DNA of 64,000 nucleotides from Agelas oroides (GCA_949130485.1 OX422203.1:4857429-4921428); one strand, 5' to 3'. Shown: positions 45,875 to 58,800, counted from the first letter of the stretch. Made by a program: numbers and translations. Notes: a model not told the origin generated them from the letters alone.

Positions 45875-48800
45875 ATGCATCGCTCCAGATTCTTCCGCAG
45901 ACGTAGTCTACCGTTCGTGTGTGCGAACAGCAGCATCAGAGAAATGCACTCTACCAAGGTAGGCCACTTAAGTTCTAGCTACTCCGAGATGTTCACCATT
46001 AGTAAAGAATTTACAGTCATGAATACTGAATACAACCGAGTTGATGTACCGTGACTGCAAATGATAGAGATATTGTAGTGTAGCCAGGACTGTGCATGGG
46101 TGTGCTTCATACAGTGCCTATAACTTTGCAATTGGAGCCATGTTGCTGTGATTTCTCAAGGCTTTCACCAGACTATATGAAAGAACTGTACATCCACATG
46201 CCATGATTACACAGCCTGTTGCATTTGTTGTTAAAGTATGGCACTGACTACGCACTTTTTTTATATAATTATCTAATATTGCAGAAGTTACTGAAGAATA
46301 GCTCATTGGGATCTATGCTCAGCATTTATGATGATGAGTCAGTCTCCTCAACCTCCTCTGAAGACTCCAGCAGGTATGTTACAGCTGCATGCGTTGTTGA
46401 AGATCATCTCTTTGTGTGAAAGCCATGCAGTTATAAGTTTATTTGGTACGGCTCTTGAGAACCACACCCTAGTAGGTGAAATTCATTGCATGTTAGTACT
46501 AGTCATGCAACTGGCTGATGCATGCAAGTTGACGTACAATTGTATATCATAATCTTCCTCTTGGTTCACTGTAATATGATAGAGTGGGCTTTTGATGTGG
46601 TCATTTGATATGTAACAATTAGATGTTACCAATGGCCATCTTGTATAGCATGTTTGTACTGATGAAATTTCACACCCTATAGCCAAACTTCATATGCAGC
46701 AAACATGCTAGCACATGGCGAGTACAGCTACCTGTCTTGCTACCCATGGTATGTTTTGCCAGTCGTCCAATGAATGTATGCATGTAGTACAATGCACGTG
46801 GAGTTGTTTGATCAGGGCTAATGATCCTTTTCAGAATGCTCCATAGTAATGTGATGATGTTATGTGTATCCTTAAACCAGCACTTCTTTTGTACTATATA
46901 ATGTGGTCACTATAGAACTTGAAGGTTGCTTTGATTTGGTAGAGAATGTTGTAGTGTGTACACCTGTGTACATACAGGAACCTCACAAGTGAAGAGTATT
47001 ATGCTGCTGGTGATTACCACAAAGGTTTTGGGCTATTGAATGAATGTGAGCATGTTGACTGTCCCTTGTTGTAGGTACATTGGGAGACTGAATCGACTTG
47101 ATGCTGAGAATTATTTGGAGGGAATGAGAGATGGGACATACTTGGTCAGGCAAAGTGAAGCAAAATCGGATTACACACATGCTATTTGTATCAGGTATGG
47201 ATCACTGCACGACGATCATGTGACCTTTTATCCATGCTGTTCTGTTGTGTTGCTTCCTATGGCACGTGTAATTGTATCTGGGTTGACTTACACATTGTAA
47301 GACAAAACTTCTCATGCAGACAGCCTTCCTATGTCTATGCTGCTCAGCATATTAATACTTAGACTATGGGAAAGAACCAGAACATTTAGGTGTATAGTAT
47401 CCGTTTCATATTAGAGTTGCTCATGAGGAGATTGCATAGTAGTTCACCCACCCACCCACCCATTCACCCACTGTACAGTAGCCTCTTTAGGCAACCCTAC
47501 CTGGGCAAGTAATTTGCTATCTCAACCAAAATCTTGGATTTTCACCACTCTAAAGAGACAACAATACAATTACTTCCTTCTGCTTAGATTTTTAGTATAT
47601 AGGTGATATTTGCTGTAATAGAGCTTCAAAAGGTATATCCTCATTCCTTGTTGTGGACATGGAGTGACTGTGATACAAACTATACTTGAATAGATTCACA
47701 GTATGCATGGAGATCATCCTGCTCACATTTAAGGTTACCTAGTTTGGTGATTAATGGCTCAACAGAATCCCAATATGATGGTCAAGGAATGTATCAAAAT
47801 GAATGATGTAATTTCTATCACATCAGAGGAAGCCTCAAGCAGGCACTGGGGAAAGCTATGTTTGCATACCTCTGCCTGATTCTTGAGTGTACATGCATGG
47901 CTGTACCATAGTTTGGCATGCCAAATATATGAGCCAACTCAAACCTGAACCAACCCCACCATGCAACAGTGCATACCCTCAGTTTCTTTCACATCACTAT
48001 TTACATACAAAACATTTTCCACGCTGAAAGTGTTGGTATGTTTTGAAGTATTATGAATTTATACAACCTAACAATCTGTACAGTACTTTACAACTTTACA
48101 TAAAAAAACGTTACTTTCCTACTACATACAGATGGAAGAGCAAACCGTTTCATGTGCGTCTCTACAGAAGTGCAGGGATGTATTCAATATCAGTTGGCCA
48201 TTGTGCTAAATTTTCTTCCATTGAGGTGAGCTCACTGTTTACCAAACATATGGGTAATGAACCCGAACCATTGCCAAGTTGCTGAAGTGTGGTATGCTGC
48301 TGATAGATCAGGAGTATTGAATAGTGTTAAACTGAACTATTAGTGTTTACTGGGTGGAATAGGAGCTTGGGCCACACATGGAAATAGTATACCCTCCTGT
48401 GAGAGAAGACATGTACACTGTAATTTGAACCCCAAGTTGTGGCATTCTATACTGGTAATTGCACATGATTAATTACAATGTACTTAGCTAAAGTGAGTCA
48501 GCAGGGGGAAGAATATCGTAGTTTGCAATGTTCAACCATCACTAACCTAAGTGATTTTGTCCCGTCACATTCACAGGAGCTTGTGTCACATTTTCAAGAA
48601 CACTCACTTGCCTGTAACTACCCTGCAATCACCACAGTGTTGAAACATCCCTATAGGGAGGAACTGGCAAGGATTGAACTGGAGGGTAAGCTTCAATACT
48701 TGACTTAACATCTGTATATGTGTAGAAATCCATCATGTGCGAGGGTGATAAGTAACTTAATGAACTTTGAATTCATGTATATGCTGCTACAGCTAGTTCT

Positions 48801-50947
48801 ATCCGCTGTGGTACACTAGCTACAGAACAGACCACTCAACTATGGTGCTTAGAACTTTGTTGACATGTACACTGCACCAGCTATGAGCCAGTTATTATTC
48901 ACTTACCCATGATTATATATGCTTGCATAAATGTGGAGTCAATATTCTGTCAAGTTGCTCCACTAAGGTGATTCTAAAGCGGCAGTGAACCTATAAAATA
49001 TGCAGTGATATCTCATTTCAATGCTCTGCCACTTCCTAGTTTTGATTAAAAGCTAGGCAATGATGGGACAAGGCTTCTCCAAACTGTCCAACTGTTGTTG
49101 GATGCATCCTGAGAGAAGTGGTTTGTTTGCCACTGTAGCTGCAATTGTTCCTAGGCCATCACCATTGCCCAAGTTTTGATTGCTCAAAAACTGGATGATG
49201 TGAAAGTCTGGGAATGAGGCTACTGCCACTGGTGGTGGCTGTGTGCATACCTGCTATTGATGAAGTAACATGCAGACAGTTGCTTGTACAGAGGTTAAGA
49301 AAATCCCTTTCTCATGTTATCTGAGACACAATGGCATTGTAGAGTTTGTAACAAGGATTTGTGCTTGTTTAGTTCCAGTACAAGATTGCTATGCATTGCT
49401 GTCTGATGGGATGAACATTTAACATGCAAATTTGTTTGCACCTAAACATGAGCCTAACAACCCAGAAGACATTTAAACAAAATTTTTGACCCATGTATGT
49501 TGGTCTAAGCTGACTCTTGCTCTAGTTGTCAATTACGTCCTCTTGATGTTTAGGACTGCTCTGAAAGCACTTTTTGCTATCTTGTCGTTTTGAGCTGTAA
49601 CAAAAGCACAAAAAAATTCAGTGTCTTAGTTGGAAATATGTTGCAAAGTACTCACTTTGCTATCTATGTGCAGGGCAGTGGTCCTTGCTTGTTTACATCA
49701 GAGTTTGCAAAGAGCTACCAGACATGTCATCAATCGCACTAGCACACAATCTACAGGGAAACGAAGTACCTGGCTATTAAATTAGATGCTATCTTATATG
49801 TACCAAGAATTTACATACATGAGTCTTCTGTATTCCAATATGTTTTATTCGGTAGGCCCAAATAAACTATGCACCATTTTGTATACAGCGATCGGGCATG
49901 TTTAACTTTGCAGTTGTTTATTGACATAGTGGATAATAATACACAGGTGAAGTCCTTAGAAAAGAAGCATGCTATAAATTATCCCGTCCTGTCTTTACAG
50001 CTTGTGATTATGATTTTATTTATTTCCTGCCAGCCCTTAGCAGTGAAGACTATGCCGATGAACTCTTAGAAAGTGATGATTCCGGTTCACAAACACCTCC
50101 TGAAGGGGAAAGAATAGTGGATGCTTCTAAGCCCTTGGATGACCAGCCGTAAGTCTAATGATCAGCAAAGAACTATGTTGGAGTAAATATACAGTCCTTC
50201 TTTGTTGTAAGGTATTTGTCAAATGCACTACAACTCTACTATAGTCACTGTGACAGCCATCTTATTCTCTTATTTGCAATAAGCAACTGTTCCCAAGTTA
50301 CACAAGTATTGCCTATGATCTGCATGTAGGTGGTACCATCGGGGCCTCTCAAGAAGTAATTCAGAAGCCCTCCTTGCCGATCAGCCCAACTTCAGTTTTC
50401 TTGTGAGAGACAGTGAGAGCACTGCAAAAGGATACTCTCTCTCAATTCGGTGAGCAATGATCCTCAAATAAATACCCAAGCATTTGTTTGAGCCAAGATT
50501 ACCTGTGTTTGTGCATGCTCAGCAATGCCATTACAGGTTTATATCATGTTACAGTATTGGCATTGCCTTTGATTGATGTTTTAAGTACATAAAGCCATGC
50601 AGGAGTGCTGCATATAACAAGTGCCAAGTTATAATCTGTTATTGTTTATTGAGTTACTCAATTGCATGAATACTAAGGATGTGGTTTTCTAGTAACAGGC
50701 CTGCACTCTTTGAATTTCAATCTAGTTCACCTCCTGCATGCATTAATTGATTGTTTATCCATGCAGTGATGAGGAACGTGGCTTTCTTCACTTGAAAATA
50801 CTGCAGCAGAATGGGGGCTATGTTCTTGGTCAACACAGTCATCCCTTCAGAACTATTCCAGAATGTATTGCTTACTACTGTGAGCAGAAGCTGAACATTA
50901 AAGACAGTGTGCATCAGTCCCTACAGAAACCTGTACTGCGTTGCTGA
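45875..50947 (+). CDS. Tandem-SH2 adaptor protein (Vav/p85-like SH2 followed by SHB-like SH2)
   Basis: Exons: 45875-45958, 46285-46373, 47075-47194, 48132-48225, 48577-48685, 50034-50148, 50330-50449, 50767-50947; total 912 nt, 303 residues, all GT-AG and in phase. Residues 1-57 are basic then Ser/acidic-rich. SH2 domain 1 (about 58-155) has the phosphotyrosine-binding Arg in GTYLVRQSE and ends ELVSHFQEHSLAC...LKHPYRE, most like Vav and the PI3K p85 SH2 domains; the usual first Trp is Arg here. A linker (156-203) is acidic with a DYADEL tyrosine motif. SH2 domain 2 (about 204-303) has WYHRGLSRSNSEALL, SFLVRDSES and YVLGQHSHPF...KLNIKD, strongly like the SHB/SHD/SHE/SHF family. No kinase, SH3 or other catalytic domain was found in between or upstream. 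Role as a phosphotyrosine signalling adaptor is inferred from domain content. The transcript ends just before a 44-bp minisatellite. Confidence 0.85.
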
Positions 50948-51038
50948 TAATCTTGTTCATGCAATATAGATATAGGCTACCTAGTGTTGTTCATGCTATA
51001 AGTAAGATACATTATTTTTACTGGCCGGAGCTGGTATT

Positions 51039-51523
51039 TGGCTTTTGCTACTGTAGTACCTATATAATGTATGAAGCTGCATGGGCTTTTGCTACTGTTG
51101 TACCTATATAATGTATGAAGCTGCATGGTCTTTTGCTACTGTAGTACCTATATAATGTATGAAGCTGCATGGTCTTTTGCTACTGTTGTACCTATATAAT
51201 GTATGAAGCTGCATGGTCTTTTGCTACTGTAGTACCTATATAATGTATGAAGCTGCATGGTCTTTTGCTACTGTAGTACCTATATAATGTATGAAGCTGC
51301 ATGGTCTTTTGCTACTGTAGTACCTATATAATGTATGAAGCTGCATGGTCTTTTGCTACTGTTGTACCTATATAATGTATGAAGCTGCATGGTCTTTTGC
51401 TACTGTAGTACCTATATAATGTATGAAGCTGCATGGTCTTTTGCTACTGTAGTACCTATATAATGTATGAAGCTGCATGGTCTTTTGCTACTGTTGTACC
51501 TATATAATGTATGAAGCTGCATG
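51039..51523 (+). repeat. 44-bp minisatellite, eleven units, after the SH2 gene
   Basis: The unit reads TGGTCTTTTGCTACTGTAGT then ACCTATATAATGTATGAAGC and TGCA. Units differ mainly at one base (GTAG or GTTG), in the order A T A T A A A T A A T. The array starts about 90 bp after the SH2 adaptor stop, so it may lie in the 3' untranslated region. Each unit junction contains TGCATG. Confidence 0.93.
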
Positions 51524-52305
51524 GTGTTACGTTACTAGTGTTCGCTATTCAGTGGAAATCAGGTTAATTAATCTTATACTTTAATTGAACTGTTATCTAA
51601 GCATGTTTTTTGTGGTGAAACATTGTAATGATACATAATATAATTAACCAGTGGTGAGATGTTTACAACAGTGTCAAATGCAGGCCAATATATAACTGTG
51701 CAACTGAGAAATGTAAGAGTATACACATGATCAAAGTACGCCTGAAATTCTAAGATTATTTTCTTGCACGTATCACATCTCATGGTTGATCAGCACCCTT
51801 CATGGATATGAGAGAGTTTGTGAAATTGTGTTTGCATACAGCCATCATTATCTTCATGGAACACCCAGGCTTAAAGGATATTTGCGTCAATGATACCAAG
51901 AATTATGCGAGTTAATAATGACTAAATGTTAAGCACTAGCTCTTACAAAAATTTTTGTTATGGGTATGTATGGGTATGCCACTTTCACCTTAAATAACTC
52001 TACCATTTACATGCAAATGCCTCTTGGTTGAGGTTAGGTGATGTTGCTTGACACCAGTCCCTATCAGTATCTCAGCTCTCACTTGTCTCGAAAGACTGGT
52101 GGCCTATTCCCTAGCTTTTAGCTCACCATTTCACTTAAATTCCAGGAGTCTGCTAGTGTAAATCTTAGAGGTATAGAGCATGTGCTGATTTGTTTACAGT
52201 AACTGTTTAGGCCACTGTCTGGTTTGGCCATAGAACCAATGATAGTTTTGCCTTGATCAAGTAGGAAGACAGTGAGAAGTAAGTCACCTTTTACACTACT
52301 TTCAG

Positions 52306-52444
52306 AGTACAGTTCATGCTCAAAATGAGCCAACAACTAGTGGACGACATCCTGAAGGACCTATGTTTGCAAACTAAACCAGGAGATGGCTATGAAAGTA
52401 TCCCATGCAATGTTGACTCAAGTACTGTTGGCCTGTTAAGATGA
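52306..52444 (+). other. Candidate alternative last exon downstream of the SH2 gene
   Basis: After a good acceptor (ACTACTTTCAG) an open stretch of 45 codons ends in TGA: VQFMLKMSQQLVDDILKD and on to GYESIPC. It enters in the phase left by SH2 exons ending at 50148 or 50449, so it could replace the last exon. No other support; it could equally be chance. Confidence 0.25.
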
Positions 52445-52548
52445 CTTGACAAAACTTAGAACTTGTGAACCGCCATTGCATATCTTCCTACACCATTAAG
52501 CTATTGCTCATTAAAATTGTGTGTTTAGATTCATGAGTAGCACATATC

Positions 52549-52554
52549 TTTATT
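52549..52554 (-). terminator. Polyadenylation signal AATAAA of the membrane protein gene
   Basis: TTTATT on the plus strand, about 130 nt past the stop codon of the 52687-54555 gene. Confidence 0.55.
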
Positions 52555-52686
52555 TGCAGATAAGAATGAAATTCTTTTAAAGCATAACATATAAATACAT
52601 GGCATGAAATGTATACATACTAAACTACCTCTCTAATGTGCACATTAAAATGTTATGCAATACGATACAACTTTGTCATAACCAAA

Positions 52687-54555
52687 CTAACTGATGGATT
52701 CGTATGTGTACACAGGAAGTAGGTTCCTTGGTTCTTCATCAACTGACTCTGTGTCTTCTCTGGGTTCACAATTGGTGTGTTCTTGTGCATGGTTTAGCAG
52801 TGGTTCATACTCCTCTGGGTGTATCAGCCTGTCTGGGAGGGGACTCTCAGCACCACCCTCAGCGTTCAGATCTGTTTCATTTTGATTTACACATCTGTTA
52901 GTCAACAAATGGCTCTTCAAATAAGTGTATTTTCTTTTCAGGCATTGAGTGATGCCAACCTTCTTTGCCAGCTTGTAAATAATGTAGGAAATTAGTACCA
53001 TATGGGGGATGCCTAACAGCAGTGTCGATGATGTAATCAAATGTTGAAGACTAGCTTTCCCAGAATGGTACAGGACATGAAGGAGCCCAATTGTCAGTAT
53101 TCCAAGCAAAGATAAAGTCACAATGTCCGTGTTATTCTTATAGTTGGCTTTGTAGGGCTTCAGTACAGCATGGAAACACAATGCACAGATAATAAGTATG
53201 CACTGCAATGACATCAAAGGCCCTTGATAGTCATGACCTATTATGAATGTGCCCAAAATCAAAATTCTGAGAATTAGGAATGATGCTGAAACCATTCGTA
53301 AATCCCAAGTACCATTGGCTCCATCCTTGTACTCTCCCTGAAATGATTCAACAAATGTGTGCAGAGCATGCCACCTCCGAAATCGACAACAGGAGACACA
53401 TCTCCTGAACAATCGTGTGGGGTACAGAATGAGAAGAATTGTTGGAAAAAATATGAATACTATGAGCACAAAGAGAGCTAGGACTCCGAATAATATGTTC
53501 TCTTTTGTGAAGCATTCTACTGTTGGATCATAATACAAAACACACTTTCCGTTAATATGAGGGTGATAACGAACATTAATGTTGTACAGGAGTGAAAAAG
53601 ATACAAATAAGACTTTTGAAAAAGCGAGAAGCAGAAAGGTTGTAAAAGTATTTATTATTGATGCCTTAGAGTCCCACCTCCTCCTGAAGTGAACAAAATG
53701 CCTGTGAAATGGTCTCCACACCCAAACAATTAGTCTGAAGTTGTTGTCGTGAAGTTTTATGAATGCAAAAGTGACTAAAATGAGACAGACAGGATAGAAT
53801 GCCACAAGATACTCCAGTGCAAGTGCATGAACAGTCTTGATGCTGCTGCTTACACAAAATGGTGGAATAACAAACCGAAAAAAATCTAAGCTCCATATGC
53901 CACACAGCACTAATAGTGCATTTAGTACCACATACAGAAATCCATTTACGTTGTTCTCAATGTACATATGCAACGGTATATTCAGTCGTATTGTGTACAC
54001 CATAATCTGACTCATGAACACAAGGGCACTCAGTGGAGAGGAGGTGGCTCGTATGTGGAAGATCAGTACCAGAAAGTACATCAAAGTTATTGGGAAAAGC
54101 TCAAGGAAGTAGTACAACGCCCATCCATATCCATGTCCCCAGCACTTTTTACACTGTAGAGTGTAAGAGTATAGTGCAATGCCATAACCATCTTTACACT
54201 TCTCACAGAGTGTGCCTTCTCGATTCAGAGGCCCACACATAAACTCATTAAGGTTGGACACATTGTCTGGTAACTGAATGTAGACATAATCAGATGTAGT
54301 GTACTTAGCAATGTATGGACATTTTCCAAGTGCACTAAGTCCATTCACACTGTTGTAGGTCATGCAGTAGCCAAAGTACAATAGTGTGGAAGTTGGACCA
54401 CACACAACTTCTCTGTGAGCATACTGACGGTCACAGACACACCCACTGCTTGAGTTGATGAACCATGGAGGGCAGACGTCTTGGCTAGCACTAAAAGTAG
54501 TCTGCACTGTCAGACTGAATTGGAGGACCAGCAAATATGGTAAAATTGCTTTCAT
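52687..54555 (-). CDS. Cys-rich multi-pass membrane protein of a sponge-type expanded family, function unknown
   Basis: A single-exon frame. The start at MKAILPYLLVLQFSL (54555) is preferred because it gives a clean signal peptide; the frame extends 14 codons further upstream. That gives 622 residues. After the signal peptide comes a Cys-rich extracellular part with EGF-like spacing (CPPW, CVCDR, GTLCEKCKDGYGIALYSYTLQC, KKCWGHG). Then follow about nine or ten hydrophobic membrane segments, beginning near WALYYFLELFPITLMYFLVLIF and including LSALVFMSQIMVYTIRLN. The C-terminal roughly 60 residues are hydrophilic and acidic, presumably cytoplasmic. The recurrent phrase GTLCxKCKxGYG followed by a membrane bundle is, from memory, common in uncharacterised demosponge proteins. 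No channel or receptor family could be assigned. It is convergent with the SH2 gene. The 3' side has an AATAAA signal. Confidence 0.8.
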   Translation of the reverse strand: MKAILPYLLVLQFSLTVQTTFSASQDVCPPWFINSSSGCVCDRQYAHREVVCGPTSTLLYFGYCMTYNSVNGLSALGKCPYIAKYTTSDYVYIQLPDNVSNLNEFMCGPLNREGTLCEKCKDGYGIALYSYTLQCKKCWGHGYGWALYYFLELFPITLMYFLVLIFHIRATSSPLSALVFMSQIMVYTIRLNIPLHMYIENNVNGFLYVVLNALLVLCGIWSLDFFRFVIPPFCVSSSIKTVHALALEYLVAFYPVCLILVTFAFIKLHDNNFRLIVWVWRPFHRHFVHFRRRWDSKASIINTFTTFLLLAFSKVLFVSFSLLYNINVRYHPHINGKCVLYYDPTVECFTKENILFGVLALFVLIVFIFFPTILLILYPTRLFRRCVSCCRFRRWHALHTFVESFQGEYKDGANGTWDLRMVSASFLILRILILGTFIIGHDYQGPLMSLQCILIICALCFHAVLKPYKANYKNNTDIVTLSLLGILTIGLLHVLYHSGKASLQHLITSSTLLLGIPHMVLISYIIYKLAKKVGITQCLKRKYTYLKSHLLTNRCVNQNETDLNAEGGAESPLPDRLIHPEEYEPLLNHAQEHTNCEPREDTESVDEEPRNLLPVYTYESIS

Positions 54556-55823
54556 GTTGCTGTATTTTTTTGATCCCTTTATAAGATGCAAATACAATAG
54601 ATATTCACAAGTTAAACTTGCAATTCCAGTTGACTACTTTAACTCCACTGACTAGTAGCTACTAATATCATATATTCTAAACAAGTATATACAGCAATCA
54701 GAATTTCAACTTTCAGTATATAGAAGCCATAAGACTGCCCTGGAATGAATGTTTACTAGAACAGTGTGTTATAACTCAAATATGCAACAATCTAATTACA
54801 GCAGCCAAGCACTCTGGTATGCTAACAACAATTTCCTAGTAGGGTGGTTGTAGTTACAGAAAACCACTACAGTGTGCATGCCACACATTACTTGGAGTGC
54901 TTACCAAAAGCAAACAATTACACTGTTGTTGCTTTCTTGAATGCATGATTATGTTTTCACTGTGAAACAATCCACATGGCTGAGTGTATTATAGCAAAGC
55001 AAAGTGGAATGTTGACATTGCTGGCTGGATCTCAATTGAACTTTGAAACTTAAGGTCTACAAGAGTCCTAGCCAGATTGAGAATAGAACTGCTTTTATGA
55101 AATTTGTATCCATAGAATCAGTACACATATTTGTGTTTTGCTCCACTGCAAGTGCCATAGTTCCAGTAGCATGCTGAACAGCATTCAGATGACCCAGCTC
55201 CTGACTGTATCTCAATTCACCATGCAAAAATCACTCTGTAATTTTCTCATCTTCACCTTGGATGGGGCTAAACATGTTGTAGAGCTTCTCTTGAGGTAAA
55301 AAATATATGTGATAAAAACAGCAATGCAATGGTCACATAAGAAAATAGCTAATATAAATCTTGAGACTGGTCACTGGTACAATGGACGATACAAGGACTG
55401 AGTACAAAACAACAACAACAACAACAACAAAGACTTCATATACTTAGTAATTAATAGTATTTCAGTCAACTTTTATGATTTGGCACCACAGAAGTGGTAG
55501 CAAATACTTGTACCAGTTGTAGCATAGTACTTTGGTATATACTTAGCTACCATAAGTACAGAAAGCTATCCTGAGAATTGAGCTTCAGAAGTAGTTGTAT
55601 CTGACCAACAGCCAGGACTCAGATTAGAGACCTGGTTGAATCCATGGTTTGTTATTCACCATTAACAAACGCTCTGAAAAAAGCATTCCTCATTAAAGTA
55701 ATAATATTATTATCCCACACATCTTATCACCACAGCATTTTCTGAGTTATAAGAACAATAACTACATTAATTAATGTGATGCTGTTGCTACTAACAAAAT
55801 AAATTAATGCATCTAGAGTATTT
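54556..55823. other. Spacer between membrane protein gene and TRP channel gene
   Basis: AT-rich and without recognisable exons. It must hold the promoter of the membrane protein gene and the 3' end of the channel transcript, both on the minus strand. Confidence 0.5.
55408..55431. repeat. (ACA)n microsatellite
   Basis: About eight ACA units in the spacer between the membrane protein gene and the TRP channel gene. Confidence 0.9.
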
Positions 55824-58800
55824 TTAAGGGTGATTTTGCTCAAACTCCATGCCATTGCTTGCTCTCTGAGCCTGAAGCAGCTGTCGTAAGAGAATCTTCT
55901 GCTCAGCCATGAAGTTCCTACATGTAAAAAACAAACAACAAAAACAAAAAAAGACTAGAGTATTTAGATGCCAACTGGAGAAACTCACACCATGATGTTA
56001 GTTAAAAGTTTTAACATAATTATGTTGCTACACAGACCAGAATGCACTCCAACAAAACAGTATCATGATGTCCGGCACAATATCATAGCAAATAGTGATG
56101 TTCTGCATTTCATTACAGCTATAAACTCAAGGTTTTGTGAGCATCTTGGGGTGTGGTTTGGACTTGAGTTAAGGTTGGGTACAAAAATTGCCGACATTTT
56201 GATGTGTTAGTTCTCTCCTGCCGTATCATAATCTAAAAGAGAAAGGCTGGTTGTGGAGCCTTGGGATGGGGCTACTTGCATTGACACAATAACTTTACAA
56301 GAAGGATTGCACACAGCATGCCGACTGTAGACGACTAAATATTATTATAGTGTTTGGGGGTTGGATGTAAGTGACCTACATTTCATGTACAAAACTTATG
56401 TATAACTGGTCAGTTTTACATGAGTGTATGGAGTACTACATGTCATGGTGGCAGAGGTTACAGTGAACAGGAGATCACAGAATTACCTCAGTTCATCCAA
56501 GGCATCATTTTGTTTCTTTATCTCTCTCTCCAGTCTCTCCAGCTTCTTGTTAGCTTCACTCACTGGAGGCACCTCCCACTTTTCAAGAACCTCTATAGTG
56601 AATGGCAGGGTATTAATTTCAAATCTGGCTTCCGCTAGATTAAATTCATAAAAATTCCAAAACCTCAATATCTTCCACTAGATTAGATCTAATGTTGTAA
56701 CGGAAGCACATTTTCCAAGAAAAGCACTACATAGCCACCCAAGTTGGCCTTTTCACTTAAGCTGGTGTTGTTTGCAGTATACTAAATCACCTTAGTCTTT
56801 CCTAGAAGTGAATAGGCTTTGGGAACTCCCTCTGAGCACCTTGGCATCTGCCAGTCACTTTCGCTTGTACTTGTTCTAATATGATAAGAACGTGTCTGGA
56901 TGCACTCAGGGCTATAGCCATCAGGTTTGAAGTGGTCAGGTTACTACCTGTGTGCATAAGCACGCAACAGCTAGGGCGGTCTGGGGGCATACCCACCAAG
57001 ATAATTTTTATTGCTTCTAAGATCATTTTGGGGCCAGAGCGATGATTCTCGGAGGCCAGACGACAGAGTTTCACATACACGAATATCTACCTTTTCTGTC
57101 CATTGTGCCATACAGCACTAGTTTCGGCTTTCCGTTCGTTTGCTAATCTCACAAGCCACACCCTTCTCAAGGTAAGGCTTGCGAGAGTAATAGTTGGCCT
57201 GGACGAACAGAAAGTTGCCGGACGATTTGGAAAAGACACTGTTCTGAATTGCAGCGTCACCTCCCAACATGCTTTGAGTGGGCACCTTGCAAGGGCATCC
57301 GCCGAGCTGCCAAGCAATGGCGCTAATTGGCAACACCAAGCAAGCCATCAGTGAGGGAAAAAGTGGCCCGGTTGAAACCGGACTAACCTGACTGGTGGCT
57401 ACAGCCCTGGTGCACTACTAGGTGGTCTGCCAGTGACTTCACTAGTGTTGCTCTGATAAAAACGCTTCCTGGTGCACTAACTCTCTGCTAGTAACTTTGC
57501 CATTTTGTTTTGCCAAGAACACTTTGTGGTACTGGCTTACTCTTTAGCTAAATTGATTCATTCAAAAATAACTATTGCAGCAGCCTTCTGCAAAATTGGA
57601 TTAACAAAAATTCAAAGAACTGAATCTCTTCCGTGTCCTATTAGAACAATGATGGTATGAAACATAATTACATGCCTCCACTAAAATTAATGCCAGCATT
57701 GTTTACCTTGTGGATCTTTAATAATCTCTGAACTTTCATAGAACTGCTTTCTGTAGTCCTATGTACAAAGAAATGGTTAAGAGTTATCTAAACTATGCAT
57801 GCCACAAGCCTAGTTGGAAAGCATTACAGTAAATTTTAGAAATTTTCATTTTTCACACAAAATATTCCACGGCACACACAATCAAATACCTCCACATTAG
57901 CTACATAGCTGACTGTGTGTTCTGTGAGATTCTGAATAGAACATGGACCTAAAATTCACAAAAATGTGGGTGTCATTCCATATCAGCTGGCAATTTGTCA
58001 GGTCCTGTTCTGTACATTGGCGGTTTCAGAGCTGCCAGGTTACCCATGCAGGCGACACGTGCGGCGGAGCCACTACGAGTTTCCGTAAGCAATAACCACA
58101 ATTGACCAGAATTTTACCCGGCTTGCCCGGGTCTGGAACCGCCAGTGTTTCTCTATGATCTTCAATCTTTTGGAACACCAGCTATCACTTGTACAACAGT
58201 CTTCTTTGTCATTCATTCTTCAGATGATTTGTATATAGTGTACTAATGAATGAGACGTCATGTGGTACAATGTAAGCATTTTGTGTAACATTCCAGATCA
58301 GCATTACAGCATGTATTGCTAAATGCACAAGCCTTATTTGGACCTCACATTACACAGTCACAGTTAAGTGTTATTTTGTTTTGATTCACCAGATATACAG
58401 CACATGTAATGTGTCACACAAACTGTATGCCACAGTTAGTAGTGAATGCAGGTCTTGCAAGGCAGAACTCATTTGTACTATGCATTACAATCCTCATATG
58501 TGATTCCAATCTTGTAATTTACAGCTAGACGTATTCTTACAGTGGACAGGAGAGCATTATGTTCCACTCTGGCTACTATCCAGGCTCTGTTGATGGCCAG
58601 AGACCTCTGGGCGTCCATTTGCACGTTGGCATAGGTGTCGCTCATCTGGGCAATCAGCAGGTTCAGCAGCACCACAATGACCAGGCAGAGAAATGTCAGG
58701 TAAATGATCACACCAAGCCACCTGCACACATAGGAAGGCAGAAATCACATGTTATATAGCTGATCCCCATTGAATACTGACTGGTATCCTCTAATGTTTA

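Noticed and set aside
46978..47045. Possible extra SH2-gene exon reading NLTSEEYYAAGDYHKGFG
   Set aside because: It has a good acceptor, but its donor leaves phase 1 and the next intron would be only 29 bp. Joining 46373 directly to 47075 keeps the frame and gives a complete SH2 start.
51039..51523. CRISPR array
   Set aside because: The units are contiguous tandem copies without unique spacers, in animal DNA. The same applies to 61848-62466.
56802..57354. Open frames on both strands between TRP exons
   Set aside because: Overlapping frames of similar length on opposite strands with no homology; the region looks like repeat debris in an intron.
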